From assembly GCA_027484915.1 (NCBI GenBank), contig JAIXSA010000105.1, positions 1-64,000 on the forward strand: DNA of 64,000 bases, given 5' to 3'. The position numbers and the translations under genes were made by a program. The notes under the pieces were generated by a model that did not search any database, was not told the origin of the DNA, and worked only from the letters and a program-made list of their open reading frames with translations. Origin of the DNA: Paracoccaceae bacterium (lineage in GTDB: Bacteria; Pseudomonadota; Alphaproteobacteria; Rhodobacterales; Rhodobacteraceae). Positions within the stretch are counted from its first letter, which is position 1. Every line of letters starts with the position of its first letter. Shown piece after piece: positions 20,838-29,702 of the stretch.

Positions 20838-21491
20838 ATGGCAAAGGCACTGGTCACCTGGGGCGGATGGGAGGGCCACGAGCCCGAGAAGGTCGGTCCG
20901 ATGTTCGCGGACTGGCTGCGCGAGGCCGGGATGGAGGTCACCTTGACCGACAGCCTGGCCTGCTTCGACGATGTCGAGGCTCTGAAGACCTACGACCTGA
21001 TCGTCCCGGTCTGGACCATGTCGAAGATCGAGAAGCAACAGGCCCTGAACGCCTGCGTGGCGGTCGCGGCGGGGACCGGGATCGCCGGTTGCCACGGTGG
21101 CATGTGCGACGCCTTCCGCGAGAACGTGGACTGGCAGTTCATGACCGGAGCGCAATGGGTCGCGCACCCGGGCAACGACGGGGTGGAGTATGGGGTCCGC
21201 ATGGTATCCTCCGACCCTCTGGTGGCGGGGGTTGGCGACTTCACCGTGAAGTCCGAACAGTACTACCTGCACGTCGATCCGGCGGTGAAGGTGCACGCGG
21301 TCTGCGATTTTCCGGTGGTGGAAGGCCCGCATTCGGTAAACGGTCCCGTGGCGATGCCGGTCGTCTTCACCAAGGGTTACGGGCAGGGCCGGGTCTACTA
21401 CAACGCGCTTGGTCACCAGAAGAACGTGATCGACCAGGGACTGGCGGCCGAGCTGATGCGGCGCGGGCTTCTTTGGGCCGTGCGGCGCTGA
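20838..21491 (+). CDS. ThuA domain-containing protein
   Basis: TWGGWEGHEPEKVGPMFADWL, GIAGCHGGMCDAFRENVDWQFMTGAQWVAHPG, GQGRVYYNALGHQ. Confidence 0.9.
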   Translation: MAKALVTWGGWEGHEPEKVGPMFADWLREAGMEVTLTDSLACFDDVEALKTYDLIVPVWTMSKIEKQQALNACVAVAAGTGIAGCHGGMCDAFRENVDWQFMTGAQWVAHPGNDGVEYGVRMVSSDPLVAGVGDFTVKSEQYYLHVDPAVKVHAVCDFPVVEGPHSVNGPVAMPVVFTKGYGQGRVYYNALGHQKNVIDQGLAAELMRRGLLWAVRR

Positions 21492-21577
21492 CGTGACGGC
21501 AGGTCGCGGGAAGGTGCCTTGACCGGCGGCGGGGCGTGGTCATGTTCTGGTCACATCCCTTTGCCAGACTCGAGACC

Positions 21578-22237
21578 ATGACCCTACCTGCCGACCACTA
21601 CCGAGTGCTGAAGCGCGAACTGTCGCTGGGCGAGCTTCTGGCCGACGGCATCGTCCATGCGCTGGCCTTGCTGGCCGGACTGATCGCCTTTCCACTGCTT
21701 CTGTTCCACGGGTTGCAGACCGCCGGGATCGGCACCTTCGCGGCGCTGACGGTCTATGCGGCGGGGTTCTTCCTGATGTGGGGCTTTTCGCTGGCCTACA
21801 ACATGACGCCACCCTCGGCCCTGAAATGGCTTCTGCGGCGGTTCGATCATTCGATGATCTACGTGATGATCGCCGGAACCTACACGGCCTTGATCCCGCA
21901 TCTCGCGGGGGCCTGGCCCTGGGTGCTGGGTGGGGTCGTCTGGGGTGGCGCTGTGCTGGGCATCCTGGTGAAGGTCGTGCTTCCGGGCCGCTATGACCGG
22001 CTGTCGATCCTGGCCTACGTGATGCTGGGCTGGGTCGGGATCATCGCCATCGGGCCGGTCAGCGCGGCCTTGCCTTCGGTGTCGCTTTGGCTGCTGGTGG
22101 CCGGTGGGGCGACCTACGTGGCTGGCGTCGGGTTCTATGTATGGGAGCGGCTGCGGTTCCAGAATGCGATCTGGCACGGCTTCGTCGCGGTGGCGGCCGG
22201 GCTCCATTTTGCCGCTGTGGCGGTGGCCGTCTCCTAG
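21578..22237 (+). CDS. Hemolysin III / PAQR family protein
   Basis: LADGIVHALALLAGL, SLAYNM, RRFDHSMIYVMIAGTYT, WHGFVAVAAGLHF. Confidence 0.92.
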   Translation: MTLPADHYRVLKRELSLGELLADGIVHALALLAGLIAFPLLLFHGLQTAGIGTFAALTVYAAGFFLMWGFSLAYNMTPPSALKWLLRRFDHSMIYVMIAGTYTALIPHLAGAWPWVLGGVVWGGAVLGILVKVVLPGRYDRLSILAYVMLGWVGIIAIGPVSAALPSVSLWLLVAGGATYVAGVGFYVWERLRFQNAIWHGFVAVAAGLHFAAVAVAVS

Positions 22238-22241
22238 GGAC

Positions 22242-22260
22242 GGTGGGCGCATCGCCCACC
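22242..22260. terminator. Hairpin GGTGGGCG-cat-CGCCCACC between convergent genes
   Basis: Perfect 8-bp stem with 3-nt loop between PAQR and dehydrogenase stops. Confidence 0.6.
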
Positions 22261-23217
22261 CTACGCAGGGTCGGCCATCGTTATTACCAGGTTCCCCGGC
22301 TTGTGGAAGCTTTCCGCGATGCGATGGGCCTCGGGCAGCTGGGCGAAGGGCAGGACCGGGCCCACGACGGGGGTGTAGCCGCCCTGCTCATGCAATCCGA
22401 CCGGGCGGCGCATCGAGGCGAGGTCCTCTTTGCTGGTGCCGGTCAGGAAGCGGCGGTTGAGGGCGGACGCGAGCATTTCGGAAAGGTCCGCCGTGATCAG
22501 GATCAGGCGTCCTTTGGGGGAAAGCAGAGGCTTTGACCCGTTCCAGCCGAGGCTGCCCATCACGTCAAGGATCACGTCGAAGGGTCCCTGCGGGGGGCCG
22601 ATGCGGTAGTCGGTGACCTCTGCCGCGCCAAGCTGGCGGGCCAGCGCGTGGTTCGCGGGAGAGGCTGTTGCGGCCACGGTCGCGCCCAGGTGTCGGGCGA
22701 TCTGGACAGCGGCACCTCCGACTGCTCCAGTCGCCCCGGCGATCAGGATGCGCTCGCCTGGGGCGAGTTTGGCGCGGTCGATCAGGAACTCGGCTGCGGT
22801 GAGGCCGCCGAAGAAGAACGCGGCACCCTGTTCGTGGGAAAGCGTATCGGGCAAGGGGAGGACAGTGCCGTCGGCCCGGATCGTAAGGTACTCGGAATGG
22901 GCACCGCCCTTGAAGCCTTTCAGGCCAAAGACCCGCTGGCCGGGCTGGAACCCGGTCACGCCGGGACCCAGGGCGGCGATGTCCCCGGAGAAGGCCCAGC
23001 CGGGGGCAACCCTTGGGCGCGACCAGCCGATGGCGAGCCTCAGCATCAGACCGAGGCCGCGGGGAACCTTTCCAGAGCGAAGGCGGGCGTCGCCGGCCGT
23101 GACGGGCGCGGCGCGAACCCGGATCAGAAGCTCGCCCGGTCTGGGGGTGGGGATCGGGGCGTCGTCGAAGGTGACGGTCTCGGAGCCACCGTAGGCGGTG
23201 TAGCGGGCAATCTGCAT
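22261..23217 (-). CDS. NAD(P)-dependent alcohol dehydrogenase / quinone oxidoreductase (MDR)
   Basis: PRPGELLIRVRAAPVTAGDARLRSG, ILIAGATGAVGGAAVQIARHLGA. Confidence 0.9.
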   Translation of the reverse strand: MQIARYTAYGGSETVTFDDAPIPTPRPGELLIRVRAAPVTAGDARLRSGKVPRGLGLMLRLAIGWSRPRVAPGWAFSGDIAALGPGVTGFQPGQRVFGLKGFKGGAHSEYLTIRADGTVLPLPDTLSHEQGAAFFFGGLTAAEFLIDRAKLAPGERILIAGATGAVGGAAVQIARHLGATVAATASPANHALARQLGAAEVTDYRIGPPQGPFDVILDVMGSLGWNGSKPLLSPKGRLILITADLSEMLASALNRRFLTGTSKEDLASMRRPVGLHEQGGYTPVVGPVLPFAQLPEAHRIAESFHKPGNLVITMADPA

Positions 23218-23269
23218 GAGGAAGGGGTAAGTCCTCTGCGCGCACGGGTCAGGTAGGGGATACCTGACC

Positions 23270-23947
23270 TCAGTCCGCTGCGGTGAGTTGCACGTCCATC
23301 ACCGGCAGGCCGGCGATTTCCTGCACCAGCTTCAGGCGAAGCGAGGTGACGAAGTCCTGCCGCCCGACCGCGCCGATGGCAAAGGCGCCGGGGCCTCCGA
23401 TGATGCGGTCCTTGTAGTCCTGCAGGAGGGTGTCGTCGGGGGTCTCCAGGATAGGCAGGGCGTTGACGGTGATCCCGGCTGCAACGGCGATGTCGCGCCC
23501 GGCTTCGATCTCGATCCCCGTGGTGTTGCCGGTGCTGTCGCCCGAGAAGTCGATGACCTGGCGGGTGCTGGTGATCTGGTTCGCCGAGATCAGCCGCGCG
23601 CCTTCGGCCAGGGCATTGCCGATGGCGTTGTGGCCGGTGGCGAGGCGGGGCGGGGACAGGAGGGCGTCGGCAAAGGCCTGGGCGGACTCTGCGCTGTCGA
23701 TGATGGTCCAGTCGACGACGGTCTGCTGGTTGGCGGCCCACTCGACGTAGGTGACGGCGATGCGGCCGGTGCCGATGGCGTCCGTCACGGCGGGGTCTGT
23801 CAGGGCGGCGGCGTAGCTTTGCCGCTGGAAAAGGAACTCGTCCTCGGTGATCGAGCCGGAGGTGTCGGCGAGGAGGACAAGCTCGAGGTCCACCTCCTGG
23901 GCGTGGAGGGCTGTGGTGAGGAGGAGGAGGGCGAGGAGGGTTCGCAT
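23270..23947 (-). CDS. DUF1194 family secreted VWA-like protein
   Basis: Signal peptide MRTLLALLLLTTALHAQ; VDLELVLLADTSGSITEDEFLFQRQSYAAAL; VIDFSGDSTGN. Confidence 0.9.
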   Translation of the reverse strand: MRTLLALLLLTTALHAQEVDLELVLLADTSGSITEDEFLFQRQSYAAALTDPAVTDAIGTGRIAVTYVEWAANQQTVVDWTIIDSAESAQAFADALLSPPRLATGHNAIGNALAEGARLISANQITSTRQVIDFSGDSTGNTTGIEIEAGRDIAVAAGITVNALPILETPDDTLLQDYKDRIIGGPGAFAIGAVGRQDFVTSLRLKLVQEIAGLPVMDVQLTAAD

Positions 23948-24162
23948 TGCGGGAGTATGGGGTGGATGTGGGGGCCGGGCAAGTGCCACGCGCGGCGCCT
24001 GCTTTGGTATGAATAAATTCAAGGGGTTGGGCGTGAGTGATTACGATTTGTTAACGTACCCCCGGGAACACGGCGACCCGCGTTGAAGCGGGGGAGATGG
24101 GTCCCCGCTTTCACAGGCAAGACAGGGCGTGCGGGAGAGGGAGAAACGGTTTGAAGCCCGAC

Positions 24163-24471
24163 CTACAGGCCGAGCGCTTTCCGGAGCGCAGCGTTTGTGC
24201 AGGTCTGCCATCCCTTGCCTTCGGCACAGAGACGTTCAGGCACGACGGGGTCGAAGTGCAGGGAGACGCGCTTCTTCCGGGCCTCGGGCAGAAGGGGAGG
24301 ACGTCCATGTGCCGTGCTTGGTCCGACACTCGACGAGTTCGAGGAAATTCGGAGGTGGGTTTGAACAGCTTGAAATCCTCGCGCGTCAGTTCCCGAACCT
24401 CGCCATCTTCGTCAATAAGCGACGCGGGCTGTGCGGTAGGCTTGCTGTGCGCAGGCGTTGGCCTTCCTCAT
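24163..24471 (-). pseudogene. Frameshifted BrnA-like (DUF4415) antitoxin
   Basis: Reverse-strand pieces in different frames: SKPTAQPASLIDEDGEVRELTREDFKLFKPTSEFPRT then GRPPLLPEARKKRVSLHFDPVVPERLCAEGKGWQTCTNAALRKALGL*. Confidence 0.75.
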
Positions 24472-24512
24472 CGCGATGATGCGATGTGTTTCTCAAGAAA
24501 CTTGGGCCCCGG

Positions 24513-24974
24513 TCAGACCCCCGCGCCCGGATCGCGCATCAGTTGCAACCGCCCCGCCGCCGCCCGCGCGAAGGTCCGCAGCACCACCTTGCGCCGCGCA
24601 CCCGACAGCGGCGTCTCGGGGGCCATCCGCACCACCTCGGCGTCGTAGGGATCGGCCAGGATCAGCCCGGTGTCCGGCGGCAGCAGATCCACAGGGAAAT
24701 CGGCATCCACCGCCCAGAAGAACCGGTCGCACCAGTCGAGGTAACCCTGCCACTTGCGGTCCGCCCGGTAATCGGCCCGGCCCGACTTGCATTCCACCAC
24801 CCAGACCTCGCCCCGCGGCCCAAGGGCCATCACGTCGACCCGCAGGCCCGAAGTAGGGATCAGTTCTTCGACGCAGACGAAATCCAGTGCCCGCAACCCC
24901 CGGCACACCCCGCGCTGCAGGCGCTGGCCCGGCAGCGCGGGCAGGATTTCGGGGCGGTCGACCGGCATGTCCAT
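24513..24974 (-). CDS. mmcB: MmcB family DNA repair protein
   Basis: LDFVCVEELIPTSGLRVDVMALGPRGEVWVVECKSGRADYRADRKWQGYLDWCDRFFWAV. Confidence 0.92.
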   Translation of the reverse strand: MDMPVDRPEILPALPGQRLQRGVCRGLRALDFVCVEELIPTSGLRVDVMALGPRGEVWVVECKSGRADYRADRKWQGYLDWCDRFFWAVDADFPVDLLPPDTGLILADPYDAEVVRMAPETPLSGARRKVVLRTFARAAAGRLQLMRDPGAGV

Positions 24975-24985
24975 GCGACAAATAT

Positions 24986-25000
24986 GAACTAAAGGTGAAC
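24986..25000. promoter_or_regulatory. LexA-type SOS box (GAAC-N7-GAAC = GTTC-N7-GTTC on the mmcB strand)
   Basis: GAACTAAAGGTGAAC, 11 bp upstream of the mmcB ATG. Confidence 0.75.
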
Positions 25001-25227
25001 ATCTGTCCAGCCTTGCGGCCCCTGCCCCCGCACCCTATCTTGGTCAGTGGCGGGTTCTGCTCCTCGCGTGCGGGGCCAATTTTCCAGTGGCCGATAAGCA
25101 AGCGAACGGGGGCTGGCTCTGCCTGGATCCTGGTCCAGGTATCTGGCGCCCACCTGAGACCTCTGGCTCTCGGGAAAACCCCGGTCCTCACGGTTGCTGC
25201 GGGCCCGCCACCCATCCACCGGGCGCC

Positions 25228-25270
25228 GGAGTTTTCGAAATCTCCGAACCGATTTCTTCGAAGAAATCGG
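25228..25270. repeat. Double hairpin: GGAGTTTTCGAAATCTCC plus perfect palindrome CCGATTTCTTCGAAGAAATCGG
   Basis: 22-bp perfect palindrome at 25249-25270 just beyond the stop of the 25274 CDS. Confidence 0.8.
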
Positions 25271-25273
25271 CGC

Positions 25274-25579
25274 CTACCGGCGGCGGATCTTCTGCTTCAC
25301 GGGCACCGGAACCAGCACCGGTTCGCGCGCGCCACGACCGCCACGCGGCCATTCGCCCACGTCCGCCATCCCCATCACCCGGACAGCGAACTGGACGGCC
25401 GAAAAAACGATCCCGTTGAAGACCACCAGCATCGCAGCAGCGATCCACCCAATGTCGGACCCCAGCACCAGATGCCCGATCCCGCCCACGTCCAGCCACA
25501 TCAGCCCGCCTGTGAAAGCCGCAGACACGGCGAACCCCACGGCAACGCTTTCAAGGTAAAGGCGGACGAGCTTCGGCAT
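25274..25579 (-). CDS. Hypothetical small membrane protein
   Basis: MPKLVRLYLESVAVGFAVSAAFTGGLMW...; 2-3 TM segments, basic tail KQKIRRR. Confidence 0.65.
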   Translation of the reverse strand: MPKLVRLYLESVAVGFAVSAAFTGGLMWLDVGGIGHLVLGSDIGWIAAAMLVVFNGIVFSAVQFAVRVMGMADVGEWPRGGRGAREPVLVPVPVKQKIRRR

Positions 25580-25768
25580 CAAGACCTCCTGTCTTACCCT
25601 GAAGCTAGGTGCGCGGAACGGGCTTGCCAAGTCCCCGCCGCGCGTCTTGCGCGATTCCGCCGCGGTGGACCGGATAGTGACGAAAAATGCGGCTTGGGCT
25701 GACCCAGATCATGGCGCGGGCGGCGCGGCGACTGGACGCTTGCCCAATTCGCCCAGGGAGGTATCGCC

Positions 25769-26197
25769 ATGAAACCAGTCGTCACGCTCTACTGCATCGC
25801 CGACGAGGCCGGATTCCGGCTTGTGCGCGGCAAAGGCCCCGAGATGGAGGAAATTCTGAACGCCAGCGCCGAGGCGTTCGATGATGTAAAGTACGAGTTC
25901 GCCAAGGGCGGGCACAACCGCTCCGGCGCGTCGAGCTTCGGCCATGACACGAAGTCCGCCGCCGAGATCGAGCGTCCGCGTCTGGCAAAACACGTGATCC
26001 GCGCGCTTGAGGCGGAATGGTCCAAGGGCAGTGCCGACCGGATCGTGATTGCGGCGGGGCCGAAAATGCTCGGCGCGCTCCGCGATGTATTCCCAGGAGC
26101 GCTGAAGACCCACGTCGCCGCTGAACTGCACAAGGACCTGTCCGATGTGCCGCTTCATGCACTTGCCGATCATTTCCTGTCCGTCAGCAAGGTCTGA
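25769..26197 (+). CDS. Host attachment family protein
   Basis: VTLYCIADEAGFRLVRGKG..., RIVIAAGPKMLGALRDVFP...LHKDLSDVPLHALADHF. Confidence 0.8.
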   Translation: MKPVVTLYCIADEAGFRLVRGKGPEMEEILNASAEAFDDVKYEFAKGGHNRSGASSFGHDTKSAAEIERPRLAKHVIRALEAEWSKGSADRIVIAAGPKMLGALRDVFPGALKTHVAAELHKDLSDVPLHALADHFLSVSKV

Positions 26198-26226
26198 CGG
26201 GCGAGGTCACCCAAAAGGAGGACAAG

Positions 26227-26517
26227 ATGTCCGACCTCGACTCCGGCCCCCGTGTCCTGCCCGAACCGGGTGCCACGCCCAAGGCTTCGATCTGGCTGCG
26301 CGGGCTGATGATGCTGATCTTCGCGATCCTGATCGGCCTGGCACAGACCATCCTGCATGCGCCGACCATCGTGCAGTTCGTCCTGATGCTGCTCGACAAG
26401 GGCAAGCCCAACGCCCGGATCGCCGCGTTCGGCAAGGACCTGGGCGGCTGGCTGTCCAAGGCGGCCGCCTACCAGACCGCCCAGACCGAAGCCAAGCCCT
26501 GGCCGTTCGAAGGCTAG
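26227..26517 (+). CDS. DUF4389-like membrane protein
   Basis: WLRGLMMLIFAILIGLAQTILHAPTIVQFVLMLLDKGKPN...LGGWLSKAAAYQT. Confidence 0.75.
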   Translation: MSDLDSGPRVLPEPGATPKASIWLRGLMMLIFAILIGLAQTILHAPTIVQFVLMLLDKGKPNARIAAFGKDLGGWLSKAAAYQTAQTEAKPWPFEG

Positions 26518-28340
26518 GCCTCCAGCGCCTCCAGCTCGTCGATGAAGCCCGCGATCATCGACAGGCCCTTGTCCCAGAACGTCGGATCCGACGCGTCAAG
26601 GCCGAACGGCGCGAGCAGGTCCTTGTGGTGCATCGACCCACCTGCCTTGAGCATCGCGAAATACTTCTCCTGAAAGTCTGGCAAGCCCCCCGCATAAGCC
26701 GCGTACAGCGCGTTCACGAGGCCATCGCCGAAGGCATAGGCATAGACGTAGAACGGCGAATGGACGAAATGCGGGATATAGGACCAGAAGGTCTCGTACC
26801 CGTCCATGAACTCGAAGGCGTCGCCAAGCGACTGCGCCTGCACGGACATCCACAGCGCGTTGATATCCTCGGGCGTCAGCTCGCCTTCCGCGCGGGCGGC
26901 GTGCAGCTTGCATTCGAAGTCGTAGAAAGCGATCTGCCTGACGACCGTGTTGATCATGTCCTCGACCTTGCCGGCCAGCAGGGTCTTCTTCTCGGCCGGG
27001 GTCTTTGCCTGATCCAGCAGCCGGCGGAAAGTCAGCATCTCACCGAACACGCTTGCCGTTTCGGCAAGGGTCAGCGGGGTCGACGACAGAAGCTCGCCCT
27101 GCCCCGCCGCCAGCACCTGATGGACGCCGTGGCCCAGCTCATGCGCCAGCGTCATCACGTCGCGCGGTTTTCCAAGGTAGTTCAGCATCACGTAAGGATG
27201 CACCGTCGTGACCGTCGGGTGCGCGAAGGCCCCCGGGGCCTTGCCCGGCTTCACGCCTGCATCGATCCAGCCCTTGTCGAAGAAGGGTGCCGCAAGGTCG
27301 GCCATCCGGGGGTCGAAGGCGGCATAGGCCTCGGTCACCGTGCGACGGGCTTCGGCCCAGTCGACCAGGCGCGGTGTCTCGGTCGGCAGGGGCGCGTTGC
27401 GGTCCCAGACCTGCAGCTTGTCCAGCCCCATCCACTTGGCCTTCAGGCGGTAGTAGCGGTGCGACAGCTTGGGATAGGCGGCGACGACGGCGTTGCGCAG
27501 CGCCTCCACCACCTCAGGCTCCACGTGGTTCGACAGGTGGCGGCCATGCTGCGGCGTGGGCATCTTGCGCCAGCGGTCGTGGATTTCCTTTTCCTTGGCC
27601 AGCGTGTTGTGGATGCGGGCGAAGAGCTTGATGTTCTTGCCGAACACCTCGGCCAGCGCTTGCGCCGCCGCCTGACGCCGCGGGCGCTGGGGGTCGGTCA
27701 GCAGGTTGAGCGTGGCTTCCAGGTTCAGCTCCTCGGCCTCGCCCTCGACGGCGAACATCAGGCCCGCCATCGTCTCGTCGAACAGCTTGTTCCAGGCGCT
27801 TGCCCCCACGACGCTTTCGTCGTGCAGGAACCGCTCCAGCTCATCCGACAGCTGGTGCGGCCGCATCGCGCGCATCCGGTCGAAGACGGGCTTGTAGCGG
27901 GCAAGGTCGGCATTTGCCGCCAGCAGGCGGGCAAGATGGTCGTCGTCCAGCCGGTTGAATTCCAGGCTGAAGAACACCAAAGGCGTCGTCGCCGTGGTCA
28001 CCTTGTCCTGCGCGTTGCCCATGAATTGCGCGCGTTCCGGGTCGATGGTGTTCTGATAGTAGCGCAGGCCCGCATAGGACATGAGCCGCCCGGCGATCAC
28101 CTCGATCCGCTCATATTCCTGCACGCAGGCCAGAAGCCCCGCCGCATCCTGACGGCCAAGGCGGCCTTCATAGGTCTTGGCGAAGGCAGCGCAGGCGCGT
28201 TCCAGCTCGGCCATGTCCGCGGCGAATTCCGGGCCGTCCGCGCTGGGGTAAAGATCGGTCAGATCCCAGTCCGGCAGATCGCCGAACCCGCCCCCGCTGG
28301 CATTGGCGTCAAACACGGGCTGGGGCAGGTGCAGGGTCAT
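26514..28340 (-). CDS. pepF: M3 family oligoendopeptidase
   Basis: MTLAHELGHGVHQVLA HExxH zinc site; PepF-type N-terminus. Confidence 0.95.
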   Translation of the reverse strand: MTLHLPQPVFDANASGGGFGDLPDWDLTDLYPSADGPEFAADMAELERACAAFAKTYEGRLGRQDAAGLLACVQEYERIEVIAGRLMSYAGLRYYQNTIDPERAQFMGNAQDKVTTATTPLVFFSLEFNRLDDDHLARLLAANADLARYKPVFDRMRAMRPHQLSDELERFLHDESVVGASAWNKLFDETMAGLMFAVEGEAEELNLEATLNLLTDPQRPRRQAAAQALAEVFGKNIKLFARIHNTLAKEKEIHDRWRKMPTPQHGRHLSNHVEPEVVEALRNAVVAAYPKLSHRYYRLKAKWMGLDKLQVWDRNAPLPTETPRLVDWAEARRTVTEAYAAFDPRMADLAAPFFDKGWIDAGVKPGKAPGAFAHPTVTTVHPYVMLNYLGKPRDVMTLAHELGHGVHQVLAAGQGELLSSTPLTLAETASVFGEMLTFRRLLDQAKTPAEKKTLLAGKVEDMINTVVRQIAFYDFECKLHAARAEGELTPEDINALWMSVQAQSLGDAFEFMDGYETFWSYIPHFVHSPFYVYAYAFGDGLVNALYAAYAGGLPDFQEKYFAMLKAGGSMHHKDLLAPFGLDASDPTFWDKGLSMIAGFIDELEALEA

Positions 28341-28404
28341 GGCGATCTCCGGAAAGCATTTTGCATCATCTATGTCGGGCAGCGGCCCGGGAAAACCCCC
28401 GGAC

Positions 28405-28491
28405 CTCTCCTCGTTCGACTTCGTCTCCTCGTCGTGATGCGCCGCCCCCAGCGAGGAGTGACGCAGTCATCGACGAGCGGCGCGTCAGATC
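28405..28491. repeat. Extragenic palindromic repeat, copy 1
   Basis: Aligns with 62866-62945; includes CAGCGAGGAGTGACGCAGTCATCGACGAGCGG...GTCAGATC. Confidence 0.8.
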
Positions 28492-29468
28492 TCGACCGCC
28501 ACGTCGTAGACCCGGTCCATCATCGCCTGCGTCCCACGCACGAATTCCAGCGGGCAGGGATAGGCCGCGCCCTCGCGCACGGTCCGCCCGAAGGCCTCGA
28601 CCTGCAGCTTGTAGTGGTTGGCCGTCGGGAAGCGGTCCACGATCACCCGGTTGCCGTTTTGGTGCAGCTCCACCTCTGCCAGGTCGTTGACGTTGGCGTT
28701 GAAGGGCCCGCCCTCCAGCCGGATCATCCCCTTCGTCCCCTGGAAGGTCGCGACCTGCCGGTTGTACATCCGCATCGAGGTCATCGAGCCATAGGTGAAC
28801 CGTCCCTTCGGCCCCTCCATCACCGCAGCAACCTGGGCGAAGGTGTCGACCCCGTTGTCGCGGTGGATGCGGGCCGAGATGTCGACAGGCTCCGCCCCGG
28901 TCACGAAGCGGGTGCAGCCAAAGGTATAGACCCCGATGTCGCGCAACGACCCGCCGCCTGCGTCGGGCCGGTTGCGGATGTTCGTGAGGTCCGTGAGGTT
29001 GAAGCTGAAGGCCACATCCGCATGGACGAGGTCGCCGATCTCGCCTGCGTCGAACCACTCCTTCGCGCGCTGCCACTGCGGATGGTGGACGATCATGTAG
29101 GCCTCGGCGGCCAGAAGGCCCGACCGGTCGCGCGCCGCGATGATCTGGTCGATCTCGCGCGCCTTCAGGGCGATCGGCTTTTCGGTCAGCACATGCTTGC
29201 CCGCCGCCAGGCACTTCAGCGTCCATTCCACATGCATGTGGTTCGGCAGCGGGATGTAGACCGCGTCGATCCCCGGATCAGCCAAGAGCGTGTCATAGGT
29301 CGAATGCACCGTCAGCGACGGGCAGAAGGCCTGGAACCCTGCGGCCTTCGACGCATCCGATGTTGCCAAAGCGACAAGCTCCGCCCCTTCGGCGGCATGG
29401 ATCGCCGGAGCCATATGTTCCCGCGCGAACCGCGCTGCCCCAAGTACGCCCCATCTGACCGGCTTCAT
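28485..29468 (-). CDS. Gfo/Idh/MocA family oxidoreductase
   Basis: VRWGVLGAARFAREHMAPAIHAAEGAELVALATSD; YIPLPNHMHVEWTLKCLAAGKHVLTEKPIAL. Confidence 0.95.
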   Translation of the reverse strand: MKPVRWGVLGAARFAREHMAPAIHAAEGAELVALATSDASKAAGFQAFCPSLTVHSTYDTLLADPGIDAVYIPLPNHMHVEWTLKCLAAGKHVLTEKPIALKAREIDQIIAARDRSGLLAAEAYMIVHHPQWQRAKEWFDAGEIGDLVHADVAFSFNLTDLTNIRNRPDAGGGSLRDIGVYTFGCTRFVTGAEPVDISARIHRDNGVDTFAQVAAVMEGPKGRFTYGSMTSMRMYNRQVATFQGTKGMIRLEGGPFNANVNDLAEVELHQNGNRVIVDRFPTANHYKLQVEAFGRTVREGAAYPCPLEFVRGTQAMMDRVYDVAVEI

Positions 29469-29702
29469 GACATCCTCCCCCAAATCGATGCCGCCAATAG
29501 GTCAGGTTTTGGCCCGACCTTCAACCCGCCGAAAGCGCAGAAAGGTCAGCTGGCCAAAGGGCCTTGCCGGGCGGCTCTCGTCCAGCGGCACCAGTGGATG
29601 GACACTGCTTGCATGCATGTCATTCGCTTGGCATTTCCCAAGGTGGCGCAAGTGCCGGCCTTGCCTGCGATTGCCAGGACAAGCCGCAACCCGCGCCGGC
29701 AA

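Noticed and set aside
24010-24086. Short peptide MNKFKGLGVSDYDLLTYPREHGDPR
   Set aside because: Only 25 codons, no clear family; cannot be supported without expression or conservation data
25769-26517. Host attachment protein plus DUF4389 as a phage-defence or interaction system
   Set aside because: The family name is historical; nothing in the neighbourhood supports a defence role
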